Shown: piece after piece, positions 26,682-35,951 of the stretch | How positions within the stretch are numbered: the stretch's first letter is position 1 | Layout: every line of letters begins with the position of its first letter | Assembly (NCBI GenBank): GCA_949287305.1 | Contig: CASEFX010000011.1 | Span: 1-64,000, forward strand | Direction of reading: 5' to 3' | Source: an uncultured Sutterella sp. | GTDB lineage: Bacteria > Pseudomonadota > Gammaproteobacteria > Burkholderiales > Burkholderiaceae_F | Length of the DNA: 64,000 bases | Notes under the pieces: generated by a model | Database searches by the model: none | Told to the model about the DNA's origin: nothing | What the model saw: the letters and a program-made list of their open reading frames with translations, nothing else | Position numbers and translations under genes: made by a program

Positions 26682-28244
26682 ATGTCAAAGAACCGTGCGA
26701 TTCTGCGCTTCGCCCTGACGGGACTCGTCGCCGCACTCCTCGCGGGTCCGGCGCCGTCGTGGAGCCAAGCGCCCGCACCAGAGGCGGGCGCGAAGGCGAA
26801 CGCGCTGCCGGCCGAACTGCTCCGCGCCGCGAAGCGCTGGAAAGTCGACCTGAAGGACGTGACGATCGCGGTCCTGCCCGTCGACGACGTGCGCCGCACG
26901 GAAAAAGACTCCAACGTGGCGCGCATCCGCCCGGCCCTTCTTCACCGCGCCGACGTGTCCGTCGCCCCCGCCTCGAGCGCCAAGGTCGTCACGACCCTCG
27001 TGGCGCTCGAAACCCTCGGCAGCCACTACCGTTGGTACACGGGCTTTTACGCCGACGAGAAGGCCGGCCCCGACGCCAAGGGCGTGTTGCGCTCGCCCCT
27101 CTACATCAAGGGCGGCGGCGACCCGAACTTCGTCCTCGAGGCGTTCGACCTCGAACTCACGCGGCTTCGCGAAAAGGGCATCCGCCGCATCGAAGGGGAC
27201 ATCGTGGTCGACCGATCCTTCTTCGACATTCCCGAAACGAACCGCAACGCCTTCGACGGGCGGGGGTCGCGTCCCTACAACCTGCCGCCCGACGCGGCGC
27301 TCGTCAACTATCGGAACCTGAGCTTTGAGATGACGCCCGATCCGGAAAAGGGCGTGGCGCAGATCGTGATGCTCCCGCGCCTCGCGGGCGTGACGGCGCC
27401 CAAGACGATCGCGCTTCGCAAAAAGGGCGGCTGCGGGGACTGGAAGTCGGCGCTCGGCTACAAGCTCGAGCGGCGCAAGGACGGGACCGTGCGCGTGCGC
27501 TTCACGGGGGCGCTTCCCGCCGCCTGCGGCGCGAAGAACTTCAACGTGATCGGCTTTGAGGCGAACGAGTATCTCGAGCGGCTGTTCCGAGGTCTTTGGA
27601 CGCAAAAGGGCGGCGCCTGGACGGGCCGCGTGAGGGAGGGCGCGGTTCCCGAAAACGCACGGCGCCTTCTCACGCACGTTTCGCCCGACGCGGGCGAAGT
27701 CGTGCGGCTCGTCAACAAGTGGTCGAACAATCCGATGGCGCGGCACCTCTTTCTCACGCTCGGCTACGCCGCGGTGGAAAAGGAGGCGCAGGACCAAAAG
27801 ATCGAAGTCGAGGACGGAAAGCATCACCGCGGCGTTCGGCTTGACGACGCCCGCGGGGTCGTTTTGGCGTGGCTTCGGGACCGGGGAATCGACGCCCGGG
27901 GCTTTTACATGGAAAATGGCTCGGGCCTCTCGCGCGAGACGCGCGTGACGGCGCGCCTCATGGCCGAAGTGCTCGCTGCGGGGGCGCAGGGCCCCTACGC
28001 TCCCGAATTCATGGCGTCGCTCCCCATCACGGGCGAGGACGGCACGATGGCGAGGCGCAAGGTGGCCGTTTCCTGGGGGCGCATGAAAACGGGTCTTCTG
28101 CGCGACGTGCGAAGCATCGCGGGCTATGTGCACGCAAAGAGCGGCAAGCGCTACGCCCTCTATGCGGGCGTGAACGGGAAGGAGAGTCTTCCGGGCGCCC
28201 AAGCGTTTCTCGACAACGTGATTCTCTGGACGTACGAACACTGA
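26682..28244 (+). CDS. dacB: D-alanyl-D-alanine carboxypeptidase/endopeptidase, PBP4 family
   Basis: Periplasmic penicillin-binding protein that trims stem peptides and cuts cross-links. ATG at 26682 (MSKNRAILRF) has GGGAGA upstream and opens a signal peptide of about 29 residues ending SWSQA. The active-site motifs are all present: S98-S-A-K101, S348-N-N and K469-T-G. The 520 residues match S13-family enzymes with the extra inserted domains. The gene is divergent from groES and ends convergent with dsbD. The A in the S-S-A-K box replaces the commoner M. Confidence 0.93.
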   Translation: MSKNRAILRFALTGLVAALLAGPAPSWSQAPAPEAGAKANALPAELLRAAKRWKVDLKDVTIAVLPVDDVRRTEKDSNVARIRPALLHRADVSVAPASSAKVVTTLVALETLGSHYRWYTGFYADEKAGPDAKGVLRSPLYIKGGGDPNFVLEAFDLELTRLREKGIRRIEGDIVVDRSFFDIPETNRNAFDGRGSRPYNLPPDAALVNYRNLSFEMTPDPEKGVAQIVMLPRLAGVTAPKTIALRKKGGCGDWKSALGYKLERRKDGTVRVRFTGALPAACGAKNFNVIGFEANEYLERLFRGLWTQKGGAWTGRVREGAVPENARRLLTHVSPDAGEVVRLVNKWSNNPMARHLFLTLGYAAVEKEAQDQKIEVEDGKHHRGVRLDDARGVVLAWLRDRGIDARGFYMENGSGLSRETRVTARLMAEVLAAGAQGPYAPEFMASLPITGEDGTMARRKVAVSWGRMKTGLLRDVRSIAGYVHAKSGKRYALYAGVNGKESLPGAQAFLDNVILWTYEH

Positions 28245-28260
28245 GATTTGCCTTGCGCAC

Positions 28261-28302
28261 AAGCGAAACGGGCGGTCCCTGAGGGGGCCGCCCGTCTGCG
28301 CT
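28261..28302. terminator. Bidirectional terminator between dacB and dsbD
   Basis: ACGGGCGG pairs with CCGCCCGT, extended by flanking AAGCG/CGCTT. It lies between two convergent genes. T runs are short on both sides. Confidence 0.75.
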
Positions 28303-28313
28303 TTGGAACAGGT

Positions 28314-30479
28314 TTATTGCGCCGCCTTGCGGAGCGCCTCGACGACGGTGTCTCCCGTGAGAAGTTCGGGAAGGACCGTCACCTCTCCCGAGGGAGAGTA
28401 GACGAGGTAGAGCGGCACGCCCGTGCGGCCGTATCGGGCGAGAACTTCCGAGATGCGTTCGTCGCGGTTCGTCCAGTCGCCTTCGAGCGTAACGAAGTTT
28501 CCTTCGTCGAGCGCCTTCGTCACGGCGTCGGTGTTGAGGACCGCCACCTTGTTGGCCTGACAGGTGACGCACCAGGCGGCCGTGAAGTCGACGAAGACCG
28601 GACGGCCCGAAGCGAGCGCCGTCTCGACCGCTTCGTCGCTCCAGGGCGCCCAGCGGCCCGAGGTTTCGTGCCGGGCGGTTTCGCTCACGACGCCCGATCC
28701 GATCACGAAGACGGAGGCGAGGGCGATGAGCGCCGTTCCGAGCATCAGGACGGGACTAGCGGGCTTGCCCCACTGACGACGGCCGAAGAGCCAGAGGGAG
28801 ACGCCGAGCGCCGCCACGCCCGCGACGGCGAGGAGGAGGCCCGCGGTCGAAACCTGACGGCTCAGCACCCAGGCGAGCCACAGAAGGGCGAGCGCCATGG
28901 GAACGGCCATGATCTTGCGGAAGGTGTCCATCCAGGGACCGGGCTTGGGAAGCCAGGCGGCCCATCCCGGAATGAGACAGAGCAGGAGCCAGGGAAGCGC
29001 CATGCCCAAGCCGAGCGCGAGAAAGACGGCGAGCGCCTCGAGCGCGGGCTGCGTCACGGCGAAGCCGAGCGCCGCGCCCATGAAGGGCGCCGTGCAGGGA
29101 CTCGCCACGATGACGGCGAGCATGCCGGTGAAAAACGAGCTCTGCAGTCCCTTCTTCGGATTTTTCGCCATCGCGACGCCGCCAAGCGACGACCCCGCGG
29201 TGAACTCAAAGAGTCCGGCGAGATTGAGCGTGATGGCGGCGAAAAGGAGCATCAAGAGCGCGATGACCCAGGGGGACTGCAGCTGAAAGCCCCAGCCGAG
29301 CGCCATGCCTGCGGACCGCAGGGCAAGAAGCGTTCCCGAGAGAAGAAGCATCGTCGTGAGGACGCCTCCCGTGAAGACGAGGCCGTGCGCGAGGAGGGGT
29401 TCTCCCTTTTTGGCACCCTCCACGAGCTGCAGGAGCTTGAGGCTCAGCACCGGGAAGACGCAGGGCATGAGGTTCAAAATCAGCCCGCCGAGGAGCGCAA
29501 AGGCGACGGCCGTCCAGGCGGTGAGCGAGGGACCCTGCGGCGAATCGGCGCCCGCTTCCGACACCGCCTTCTGAGCGTGGGCGGTTGCGGGGAGCGGCGC
29601 CACGGCGCCGCGGGTGACGGGAATCGACACCTCCACGGCCCAGCCGCCCTTGGCGGGACCGCCGTCGGCGATGAGAAGGCCGTCGAGCGTCTCCCGGGGC
29701 GCGCCCGCAAAGATGTCGGTGGCGCGCAGGTGGAGTTCGCTCGAGCCGTCCTCGTGGCGGCGCAAAACGGGCTCGACCTTGATGTCCATCGCATCCGCGG
29801 CGAGCGGGAAGAAGGTGAGGGGTTCGGCGATCTTGCCGGTCTGCGGGGGCACGTCGATGCGCAGGCGGTTCTCTTCGATCGTCGCCGTCACGTGTTCGTT
29901 CGTGACGACTTCGGGAATGAGCCGCTCGGCCGCTTCGATGCGGGTCGCGTTGGGACCGGGATCGGGGCGTACGGCGACGGGCAGGCGGATCGAGGCGCTC
30001 GCTTCGCCCGGAACGCAGACGTCCTTGCAGGCAAGGAAGGAAACGTTCACGGTGACGGTCTGCCGCGAACCGAAGGCGGTGGCGCGCGGCACGTCGAGCT
30101 GGAAGGGGAAGATCGTCTCTCCGCCGTAGCCGTAGGTGACGAGTCCCGAGGTCAGAAAGCGCTCGGGAAGCGGAAAGGAGGGCGTATGCGCCTGGAGTCC
30201 CTTGGGCGTCGTGAAGCTGAACGAGGTGGGCAGGCCCGCTTCGCCCGGCATGCGCCAGTAGGTGTGCCAGCCCGGTTCATGATGAAGAACGACGGCGAGC
30301 GTGTTTTTCGCCTGCGGGGTGATCGCCTTGTTCTGGGCGATCAGCTCGACGCGGACGTTGGGGGCCTCCTTGGGGGCGGCCGCCCGGTCGATGGCGTTCA
30401 ACCATCCCGAGTCCGCCGCCGAGGCGCCGGCGGCGAGAAGCGCTCCCGCCGCCGTCAGAAGGATTTTCCAGGAAGCCAT
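28314..30479 (-). CDS. dsbD: Protein-disulfide reductase, DsbD/ScsB type
   Basis: Carries electrons from cytoplasmic thioredoxin across the inner membrane to periplasmic thiol proteins. 721 residues: signal peptide 1-21; N-terminal immunoglobulin-like domain (about 25-290) with LACKDVCVPGEA, which is closer to ScsB than to E. coli DsbD; a membrane domain (about 325-600) with the conserved cysteines in NLMPCVFPVLSLK near 339 and ASPCTAPFMG near 460; and a C-terminal thioredoxin domain with WCVTCQ at about 635-640. All three Cys pairs or single partners are present. It starts 4 nt after hemL and is probably co-transcribed with it. Confidence 0.92.
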   Translation of the reverse strand: MASWKILLTAAGALLAAGASAADSGWLNAIDRAAAPKEAPNVRVELIAQNKAITPQAKNTLAVVLHHEPGWHTYWRMPGEAGLPTSFSFTTPKGLQAHTPSFPLPERFLTSGLVTYGYGGETIFPFQLDVPRATAFGSRQTVTVNVSFLACKDVCVPGEASASIRLPVAVRPDPGPNATRIEAAERLIPEVVTNEHVTATIEENRLRIDVPPQTGKIAEPLTFFPLAADAMDIKVEPVLRRHEDGSSELHLRATDIFAGAPRETLDGLLIADGGPAKGGWAVEVSIPVTRGAVAPLPATAHAQKAVSEAGADSPQGPSLTAWTAVAFALLGGLILNLMPCVFPVLSLKLLQLVEGAKKGEPLLAHGLVFTGGVLTTMLLLSGTLLALRSAGMALGWGFQLQSPWVIALLMLLFAAITLNLAGLFEFTAGSSLGGVAMAKNPKKGLQSSFFTGMLAVIVASPCTAPFMGAALGFAVTQPALEALAVFLALGLGMALPWLLLCLIPGWAAWLPKPGPWMDTFRKIMAVPMALALLWLAWVLSRQVSTAGLLLAVAGVAALGVSLWLFGRRQWGKPASPVLMLGTALIALASVFVIGSGVVSETARHETSGRWAPWSDEAVETALASGRPVFVDFTAAWCVTCQANKVAVLNTDAVTKALDEGNFVTLEGDWTNRDERISEVLARYGRTGVPLYLVYSPSGEVTVLPELLTGDTVVEALRKAAQ

Positions 30480-30483
30480 GCGA

Positions 30484-31764
30484 TCACTTGATTTCGCGGA
30501 ACGTGGCGCGGGCGGCTTCGATCGTGCGCTCGATCACCTCGTCGGTGTGCTGGATCGACACGAAGCCGGCTTCGAAGGTCGAGGGCGCGAAGTAGACGCC
30601 GCGCTCGAGCATGCCGTGGAAGAACTGGTTGAAGTGGTTCTGATCGGCCTTCATCACGTCGGCGAAGCCCTTCGGGATGTTTTCAAGGAAGTAGATCCCG
30701 AACATGCCGCCCACGCTGTCGCCGCAGAAGGGAACGCCCGCTTCGCGCGCGGCTTCGGTGAGGCCGGCGATGAGCTTCTGCGCCTGGCCGCCGAGCTTTT
30801 CATAGAAGCCCGGTTCCTGAATGAGCTTGAGGGTCGCAAGACCGCAGGCGACCGCGACGGGGTTCCCCGAGAGGGTGCCGGCTTGGTAGACGGGGCCGCA
30901 GGGGGCGATCTTTTCCATGATGTCGCGGCGTCCGCCGAAGGCTGCCACGGGCATGCCGCCGCCGATCACCTTGCCGAGCATGGTGATGTCGGGGGTGACG
31001 CCGAAGAGCGACTGCGCGCCGTGAAGCGCGACGCGGAAGCCCGTCATCACTTCGTCGACGATGAGAAGCGCGCCGTGCTTCGTGCAGAGTTCGCGCATGG
31101 TCGAGATGAATTCCTGCGTGCCGCGCACGAGGTTCATGTTCCCCGCGAAGGCTTCGACGATGACGCAGGCGATGTCGTCGCCCCACTTAGCGAAGGCTTC
31201 GCGCAGCTGTTCGGGGTTGTTGTATTCGAGAACGATCGTGTGTTCCGTAATCCCGGCGGGCACGCCCGCGGACGAGGGATTGCCGAAGGTGAGAAGGCCC
31301 GAACCCGCCTTGACGAGGAGGGAGTCGGAGTGGCCGTGGTAGCACCCTTCAAACTTCACGATCTTGTTGCGGCCCGTATAGCCGCGGGCGAGACGGATGG
31401 CGGACATGCCCGCTTCCGTGCCCGAGCTCACGAGGCGGACCTCTTCCATCGAGGGAACGAGCTTGCGGATTTCTTCGGCGATGACGACTTCGCCTTCGGT
31501 GGCGGCGCCGAACGAAATGCCGCGGTCGACGGCTTCATGGAGGGCCGCCGTGACGCGGTCGTCGTTGTGGCCGAGGATCATCGGACCCCAGGAGAGGACG
31601 TAGTCGATGTACTGCTTGTCGTCGATGTCCCACATGTAGGGGCCCTTGGCGCGGCGGATGAAGCGGGGGGCGCCGCCCACGGAACGGAATGCGCGGACGG
31701 GGGAATTCACGCCGCCGGGAATGACTTCGCGGGCACGGTCAAAAAGTGCTTCATTGCGATCCAT
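30484..31764 (-). CDS. hemL: Glutamate-1-semialdehyde 2,1-aminomutase
   Basis: Makes 5-aminolevulinate, the entry to haem synthesis by the C5 route. 426 residues, PLP-dependent fold type [16 protein letters not shown] near the start, [28 protein letters not shown] and [15 protein letters not shown] with the PLP lysine K265 are intact; [13 protein letters not shown] is also typical. GGAGA precedes ATG. A -10-like TACAAT lies on the minus strand at 31842-31847. dsbD follows directly. Confidence 0.97.
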   Translation of the reverse strand: MDRNEALFDRAREVIPGGVNSPVRAFRSVGGAPRFIRRAKGPYMWDIDDKQYIDYVLSWGPMILGHNDDRVTAALHEAVDRGISFGAATEGEVVIAEEIRKLVPSMEEVRLVSSGTEAGMSAIRLARGYTGRNKIVKFEGCYHGHSDSLLVKAGSGLLTFGNPSSAGVPAGITEHTIVLEYNNPEQLREAFAKWGDDIACVIVEAFAGNMNLVRGTQEFISTMRELCTKHGALLIVDEVMTGFRVALHGAQSLFGVTPDITMLGKVIGGGMPVAAFGGRRDIMEKIAPCGPVYQAGTLSGNPVAVACGLATLKLIQEPGFYEKLGGQAQKLIAGLTEAAREAGVPFCGDSVGGMFGIYFLENIPKGFADVMKADQNHFNQFFHGMLERGVYFAPSTFEAGFVSIQHTDEVIERTIEAARATFREIK

Positions 31765-31896
31765 CGTAGAGTCTCCAAATTCGGAAGGTCGGAAGTCGCG
31801 GATGGGGGACTTCCTGGGACAAAAACATAAGAATGAACGAGATTGTAGCCGTCCGACGCTGAAGATCCCATTAAAAGGCGCCGCGGACGATACAAG

Positions 31897-31929
31897 AAAG
31901 GCGCCCGGCCGGGAGGGCGGGGCGCCTTT
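31897..31929 (-). terminator. Terminator of the PagP-fusion gene
   Basis: AAAGGCGCCC pairs with GGGCGCCTTT (10 bp). Read on the minus strand it ends in CTTTCTTG. It lies 22 nt after the stop of the fusion gene and before the hemL promoter. Confidence 0.8.
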
Positions 31930-31950
31930 CGAAGGGTTTTCGAATCGTCC

Positions 31951-33120
31951 TCAGAAGGCAAGACCGACGGAGAGGGCGAAGTCGACGGGCATCGCGCGGA
32001 TGGCGTAGTCGTCGTGGCGGTCTTCCGCGACGCCGGTGAAGCGCGCGAAGGACGTCGTCATCGAGGCGTCGATGAAGAGGTTGTCCGTCACGGCGTAGGT
32101 GGCGCCCATCGAGAGAACCGGGTGGATGCTGTCGTCATCGTCGCCCCGGGAATTCTCGGCGCGCGAATAGCCGATGCCGCCGCCCGCATAGAAGCGGAAG
32201 CTGTCAAAGGCGTCGATGTTGTACTGGATCTGCAAAGCAAGCATCTCGATGTCGAGATCGTATTCGCCCGGACCCGCCGCGCGCGTGACCGCGTGGGTCG
32301 ACTTGCGGTAGGAGAGGTCCGTCGCCCAGCTGCGGCCCGAGTAGTGGCGCCAGCCCACGTGCCAGGACGTGTCGCTGTCGACGCGCGAGGGCGAGTGCTC
32401 CTCGCCGTTGTCGGTGCGGGTGAAGCCGTAGCCGCCGTATACGAAGTCGGTGTTCTTCGCCCAGGGGTTCGTCGCGGGGAGCGGCATCTTGCGGCTCTGG
32501 ACGTCGTCGAACGTGAACGAGCTGTAAAAGAAGAAGACGTTCGTGAACGGAATGAAGGTGCCGTAGAAGCTGAACCAGTCGTTGCCGATCTTGGCGACGG
32601 GCAGCGGCAGCGGCGCCGGCAGGTAGTAGTAGTCGCCGCGGACCGTGATCCCGGCGAGGTAGCCCGCGCCGTAGTGCCAACCCGTGTTGAGAATCGGATA
32701 GCGGGCCACCCAGGAGTAGCCGACCATCGGTTCGATGCGGTAGTTGGAGTCGACGAAGTTCACGAGGAAGAACATGCGTTCGTTTCCGCGCTCGTCAATC
32801 ACCTGACGGGCGAGCCCCATGCCGAAGGGGTAGCCGTTTTCCTGGTCCTTGTTGTCCCACTCCCAACGGGGATGATTGGTGTAGGTGGGCAGCACGAGAA
32901 GCGTCCGGCCCTCTTCCATGATGTACTCGGAGCCGCGCTTCGTGTCTTCCCAGAAGCCGTCCCAAGACCCGTCGCGTTCGGCGGAGGAACGGGCGAGGCC
33001 GGCGGGCGTCGTGTCGACGACGGCCGAGAAAACGTCCGAAAGAGTGCCGGCCGAAGCCGAGCCGAGAAGGGCGGCGCAGCCCAGAGCTGCCAGTGCGGAA
33101 CGCACGGTGGCGTGTTGCAT
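31951..33120 (-). CDS. Lipid A palmitoyltransferase PagP fused to a second outer-membrane beta-barrel
   Basis: 389 residues from ATG at 33120 (GGAGA upstream). Signal peptide 1-24 ends in SASA. Residues about 55-205 match PagP, the outer-membrane enzyme that moves palmitate from phospholipid to lipid A: LPTYTNHPRWEWD, then VNFVDSNYRIEPMVGYSW, then AGITVRGDYYYLPAPLPLP and YIP-type GTFIPFTNVFFFYSSFTF. The three catalytic residues fit at H83, D124 and S125. Residues about 220-389 add roughly eight amphipathic strands and end in SVGLAF, a typical terminal Phe signal for the BAM machine; this part looks like an OmpW/OmpA-type barrel. PagP alone is about 160 mature residues, so this is a two-barrel fusion. 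It is monocistronic. Confidence 0.85.
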   Translation of the reverse strand: MQHATVRSALAALGCAALLGSASAGTLSDVFSAVVDTTPAGLARSSAERDGSWDGFWEDTKRGSEYIMEEGRTLLVLPTYTNHPRWEWDNKDQENGYPFGMGLARQVIDERGNERMFFLVNFVDSNYRIEPMVGYSWVARYPILNTGWHYGAGYLAGITVRGDYYYLPAPLPLPVAKIGNDWFSFYGTFIPFTNVFFFYSSFTFDDVQSRKMPLPATNPWAKNTDFVYGGYGFTRTDNGEEHSPSRVDSDTSWHVGWRHYSGRSWATDLSYRKSTHAVTRAAGPGEYDLDIEMLALQIQYNIDAFDSFRFYAGGGIGYSRAENSRGDDDDSIHPVLSMGATYAVTDNLFIDASMTTSFARFTGVAEDRHDDYAIRAMPVDFALSVGLAF

Positions 33121-33269
33121 GATGGTCTCCGAAAGAGAAATTCTGTGTTGTGTACGGGAAACGGGACATTTTCCCACAACCGTGCGCCGTCGTTCGTGAC
33201 AAGATCGCAGAAAAATTGCAAATTTCCCCCGACCCGCTCAAAAATCCTGTAGAGTTCCCTCCTTGCGTG

Positions 33270-33568
33270 AAAGGCGAGCGGACGATCGTCGGCGGGCAAC
33301 CGCGGGAGGAAAGTCCGGACTCCGCAGGGCGCCGTAGCAGGTAACACCTGTCCGCCGCGAGGCGCGGATTAGAGCAACAGAGACGAGCCGACTTCGGGTC
33401 GGGTGAAACGGGCAATCTCTACGGGGAGCAACATCAAATAGGCGGCCAACGGATCGGCCCGATCCGGCCGCGGGTAGATGGCTTGAGGCGTTGCGCGAGC
33501 AACGTCCTAGATGAATGATCGTCACCCGGGCTTTCCCGGGAACATAATCCGGCTTACAGCTCGGCTTT
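33270..33568 (+). ncRNA. rnpB: RNase P RNA (class A), compact form
   Basis: Catalytic RNA that matures tRNA 5' ends. Universal blocks are present in order: GAGGAAAGTCCGGACTCC, GAGCAACAGAGA, GGTGAAACGG, AGATGAATGATCG and ATAATCCGGCTTAC. The P1 helix forms between AAGGCGAGC (33271-33279) and GCTCGGCTT (33559-33567) with one mismatch. P2 forms between GACGATC and GATCGTC. At about 300 nt it is shorter than E. coli (377). P3 appears cut to GCGG-GCAA-CCGC. The exact ends are inferred from P1. Confidence 0.95.
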
Positions 33569-33587
33569 TGCGCTTGGTTTTCTTACG

Positions 33588-33627
33588 AAACGCACCGCTC
33601 ATCCGAAAGGACGGTGCGTTTTGCTTT
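33588..33627 (+). terminator. Terminator of rnpB
   Basis: AAACGCACCG pairs with CGGTGCGTTT and is followed by TGCTTT. It lies 20 nt after the RNA. Confidence 0.88.
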
Positions 33628-33713
33628 GTCGGCGCCGGGAAAATCGCTACACTCTCTCTTCGTCGTTACGCGCCGCGAAGGCGCGCTCACCCATTACGAA
33701 CTGAGAGGACTCC

Positions 33714-35819
33714 ATGGGCATTTTGGACAACATCATGAAGCCCCGCGCCGTCGCCGTGATCGGCGCCTCCACGCGCGCGCACACCATCGGATCGGACCTG
33801 ATGAAGCGTCTGACCGAGTACGGCTTCCGGGGAGAAATCTATCCGGTCAATCCCAAGGGCGGCGTCATTGAAGGGCGCACGGTGTACCGTTCGGTCGGCG
33901 AAATTCCGGGCGACGTGGATCTCGCGATCGTCGTCGTCAACCGCAACTTCGTTCTCTCCACCGTCGACGAATGCCACGCCAAGGGCATCCGGGGCCTGTG
34001 CATCATCACGGCGGGCTTCAAGGAAACCGGCGCCGAAGGGGCGGCCCTCGAAAAGGAACTCCTCGAGCGCATCCGCCGCTACGGCATGCGCGCGGTGGGC
34101 CCCAACTGCCTCGGCGTCGTCAACACGCATCCCGACGTTCGTCTGGACGGGTGCTTCGCCGAAAGCCTCCCCGAGCGCGGCGGCATCGGCTTCGTTTCCC
34201 AGTCGGGGGCGCTCGGCGGCGGCATCCTCAACATCCTCAAGGACCTCAACCTCGGCTTTTCGCAGTTCATCTCGATCGGCAATCAGGCGGACGTCAACGC
34301 CGAAACGGCGCTCGAATACTGGGAGGATGAAGAGGACGTCAAGCAGATCCTCCTCTACATGGAGTCGATTCAGAATCCGGCGAACTTCCGTCGCCTTGCG
34401 AGCCGCATCTCGAAGAAAAAGCCCGTCCTCGCCCTGAAGGCCGGGCGTTCCGCCGCGGGTGCGAGCGCCGCTTCCTCCCACACGGGGTCGCTCGCCGGCG
34501 CCGACAAGGCGGCCGACGCGCTCCTTCGCCAGTCGGGCGTCATCCGCGAATTCTCGCTTCAGAAGCTCTTCGCCACGGCCAAGGTCTTCGCCACGAGCCC
34601 GATTCCGAAGGGCGACCGCGTGGCGATCATCACGAATTCCGGCGGCCCCGGCATCATGGCGACCGACGCCGTGTGCGAGTACGGCATGAAGATGGCGCTG
34701 CTCTCCGACGAGACGAAGGCGAAGCTGCGTTCCTTCCTGCCCGCCGCCGCCTCCGTGAAGAACCCCGTCGACATGATCGCCTCGGCTCCGATCGAGCACT
34801 ACAAGCAGACGCTCGAAACCGTGATCGCCGACGAAGGCGTCGACATGGTGATGGTGATCTACCTTCCCTTCCTCGGCCTCAAGGACACGGACGTTGCCGA
34901 CGCGCTCATGGAAATCAAGGCGCGTCACCCCGAAAAGCCCGTCGTGGGCGTCTTCATGACGAAGAACGACTTCTTCTCGAACCTCTCGGAAAAGAAGGTC
35001 AACATGCCCTTCTTCATGTACGCCGAAGAGGCGGCCGACGGTCTCATGCGCCTCAATCAGCAGCGCCTCTGGGAGAGCCGTCCCGAAGGGGTCGTGCCGA
35101 GTTTCTCCGTCGACCGCGCGCGCGTCGACGCGATCTTCGCCGCGGCGCGCTCGGAAGGACGCCTTGAGCTCACGACCCGCGAGAGCATCGACGTGCTCGA
35201 AGCCTACGGCGTCCGCGTGTGCGGCGCGGCCTTCGCGAAGACGGAGGACGAAGCCGTGGCGGCGGCCGACCGCATCGGCTACCCCGTCGTCATGAAGATG
35301 ACTTCGAAGACCACTTCGCACAAGACCGACGTGGGCGGCGTGCGCGTCAACATCACCGACGCCGAAATGCTGCGCCGCGAATACCGCGACCTCGTCGCCC
35401 GACTCGAGGAAAAGGGACTCCTCGAGGGTCTCGAAGGCGTGCTGATTCAGGAAATGGTCAAGGGGTCGCGCGAGATGGTCTGCGGCGTCGCCACCGATCC
35501 GCAGTACGGTCCGCTTCTCATGTTCGGCCTCGGCGGCGTCTTCGTCGAAGTGCTCAAGGACGTGATCTTCCGCGTCGCGCCTCTCACGGATCAGGACGCC
35601 TCCGAAATGGTCCGTTCGATCCGCTCGTACGCGCTTCTCGAAGGCGCCCGCGGGACGACGCCCGCGCAGATCGACCGCATCGAAGAGACGCTTCTGCGCC
35701 TCTCGCAGCTCGTGGCCGACTACCCCGAAGTGGTCGAACTCGACATCAATCCCCTGATCGTCTCGGACCGCACGGGCGAGCCCGTGGCCGTGGACGGCCG
35801 CATCCGCCTCGACCGCTGA
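33714..35819 (+). CDS. ADP-forming acetate/acyl-CoA synthetase family protein
   Basis: 701 residues joining alpha and beta parts in one chain: CoA-binding domain (VAVIGASTRAHTIGSDL, about 13-29), succinyl-CoA-ligase-like domains, and an ATP-grasp domain from about 480. The phosphorylated His is H256 in SSHTGSLAGAD, and the beta-part motifs VLIQEMVKGSREMVCGV and LDINPLIVS are intact. Such enzymes interconvert acyl-CoA, ADP and phosphate with acid, ATP and CoA; they can make ATP in anaerobes. There is no C-terminal GNAT domain, so it is not the Pat-type protein acetyltransferase. The substrate acid is unknown. Monocistronic, between rnpB and the dcw cluster. Confidence 0.88.
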   Translation: MGILDNIMKPRAVAVIGASTRAHTIGSDLMKRLTEYGFRGEIYPVNPKGGVIEGRTVYRSVGEIPGDVDLAIVVVNRNFVLSTVDECHAKGIRGLCIITAGFKETGAEGAALEKELLERIRRYGMRAVGPNCLGVVNTHPDVRLDGCFAESLPERGGIGFVSQSGALGGGILNILKDLNLGFSQFISIGNQADVNAETALEYWEDEEDVKQILLYMESIQNPANFRRLASRISKKKPVLALKAGRSAAGASAASSHTGSLAGADKAADALLRQSGVIREFSLQKLFATAKVFATSPIPKGDRVAIITNSGGPGIMATDAVCEYGMKMALLSDETKAKLRSFLPAAASVKNPVDMIASAPIEHYKQTLETVIADEGVDMVMVIYLPFLGLKDTDVADALMEIKARHPEKPVVGVFMTKNDFFSNLSEKKVNMPFFMYAEEAADGLMRLNQQRLWESRPEGVVPSFSVDRARVDAIFAAARSEGRLELTTRESIDVLEAYGVRVCGAAFAKTEDEAVAAADRIGYPVVMKMTSKTTSHKTDVGGVRVNITDAEMLRREYRDLVARLEEKGLLEGLEGVLIQEMVKGSREMVCGVATDPQYGPLLMFGLGGVFVEVLKDVIFRVAPLTDQDASEMVRSIRSYALLEGARGTTPAQIDRIEETLLRLSQLVADYPEVVELDINPLIVSDRTGEPVAVDGRIRLDR

Positions 35820-35837
35820 GGCAAGGGAACGCCGCAG

Positions 35838-35874
35838 AAGGGAGTCGCCGGAGGGATCCGCGGCTCCCTTTTTA
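35838..35874 (+). terminator. Terminator after the acyl-CoA synthetase gene
   Basis: AAGGGAG pairs with CTCCCTT, with further CGC/GCG pairing inside, followed by TTT. It separates the gene from the dcw promoter. Confidence 0.85.
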
Positions 35875-35919
35875 TCCTTTCGGACCCCGTAACGAGCTGC
35901 AAAAAATCCCGGCTTTTTC

Positions 35920-35948
35920 TTGACCCCGAAGAGCGCTCTGAGTAAAGT
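35920..35948 (+). promoter_or_regulatory. Promoter of the dcw cluster (Pmra)
   Basis: TTGACC (35920-35925), a 17-nt spacer and TAAAGT (35943-35948). Transcription should start near 35955, giving a leader of about 90 nt before mraZ. It is the only good promoter seen ahead of the cluster. Confidence 0.8.
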
Positions 35949-35951
35949 GCT

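Noticed and set aside
28248..30491. Long open frame of 747 codons on the plus strand opposite dsbD
   Set aside because: It mirrors dsbD, is made mostly of R, G, E, H and D, has no family similarity and no ribosome binding site. High GC keeps antisense frames open in this genome.
30301..31830. Open frame of 509 codons opposite hemL
   Set aside because: Antisense shadow of a certain gene, with a biased His/Asp/Ala composition and no motif.
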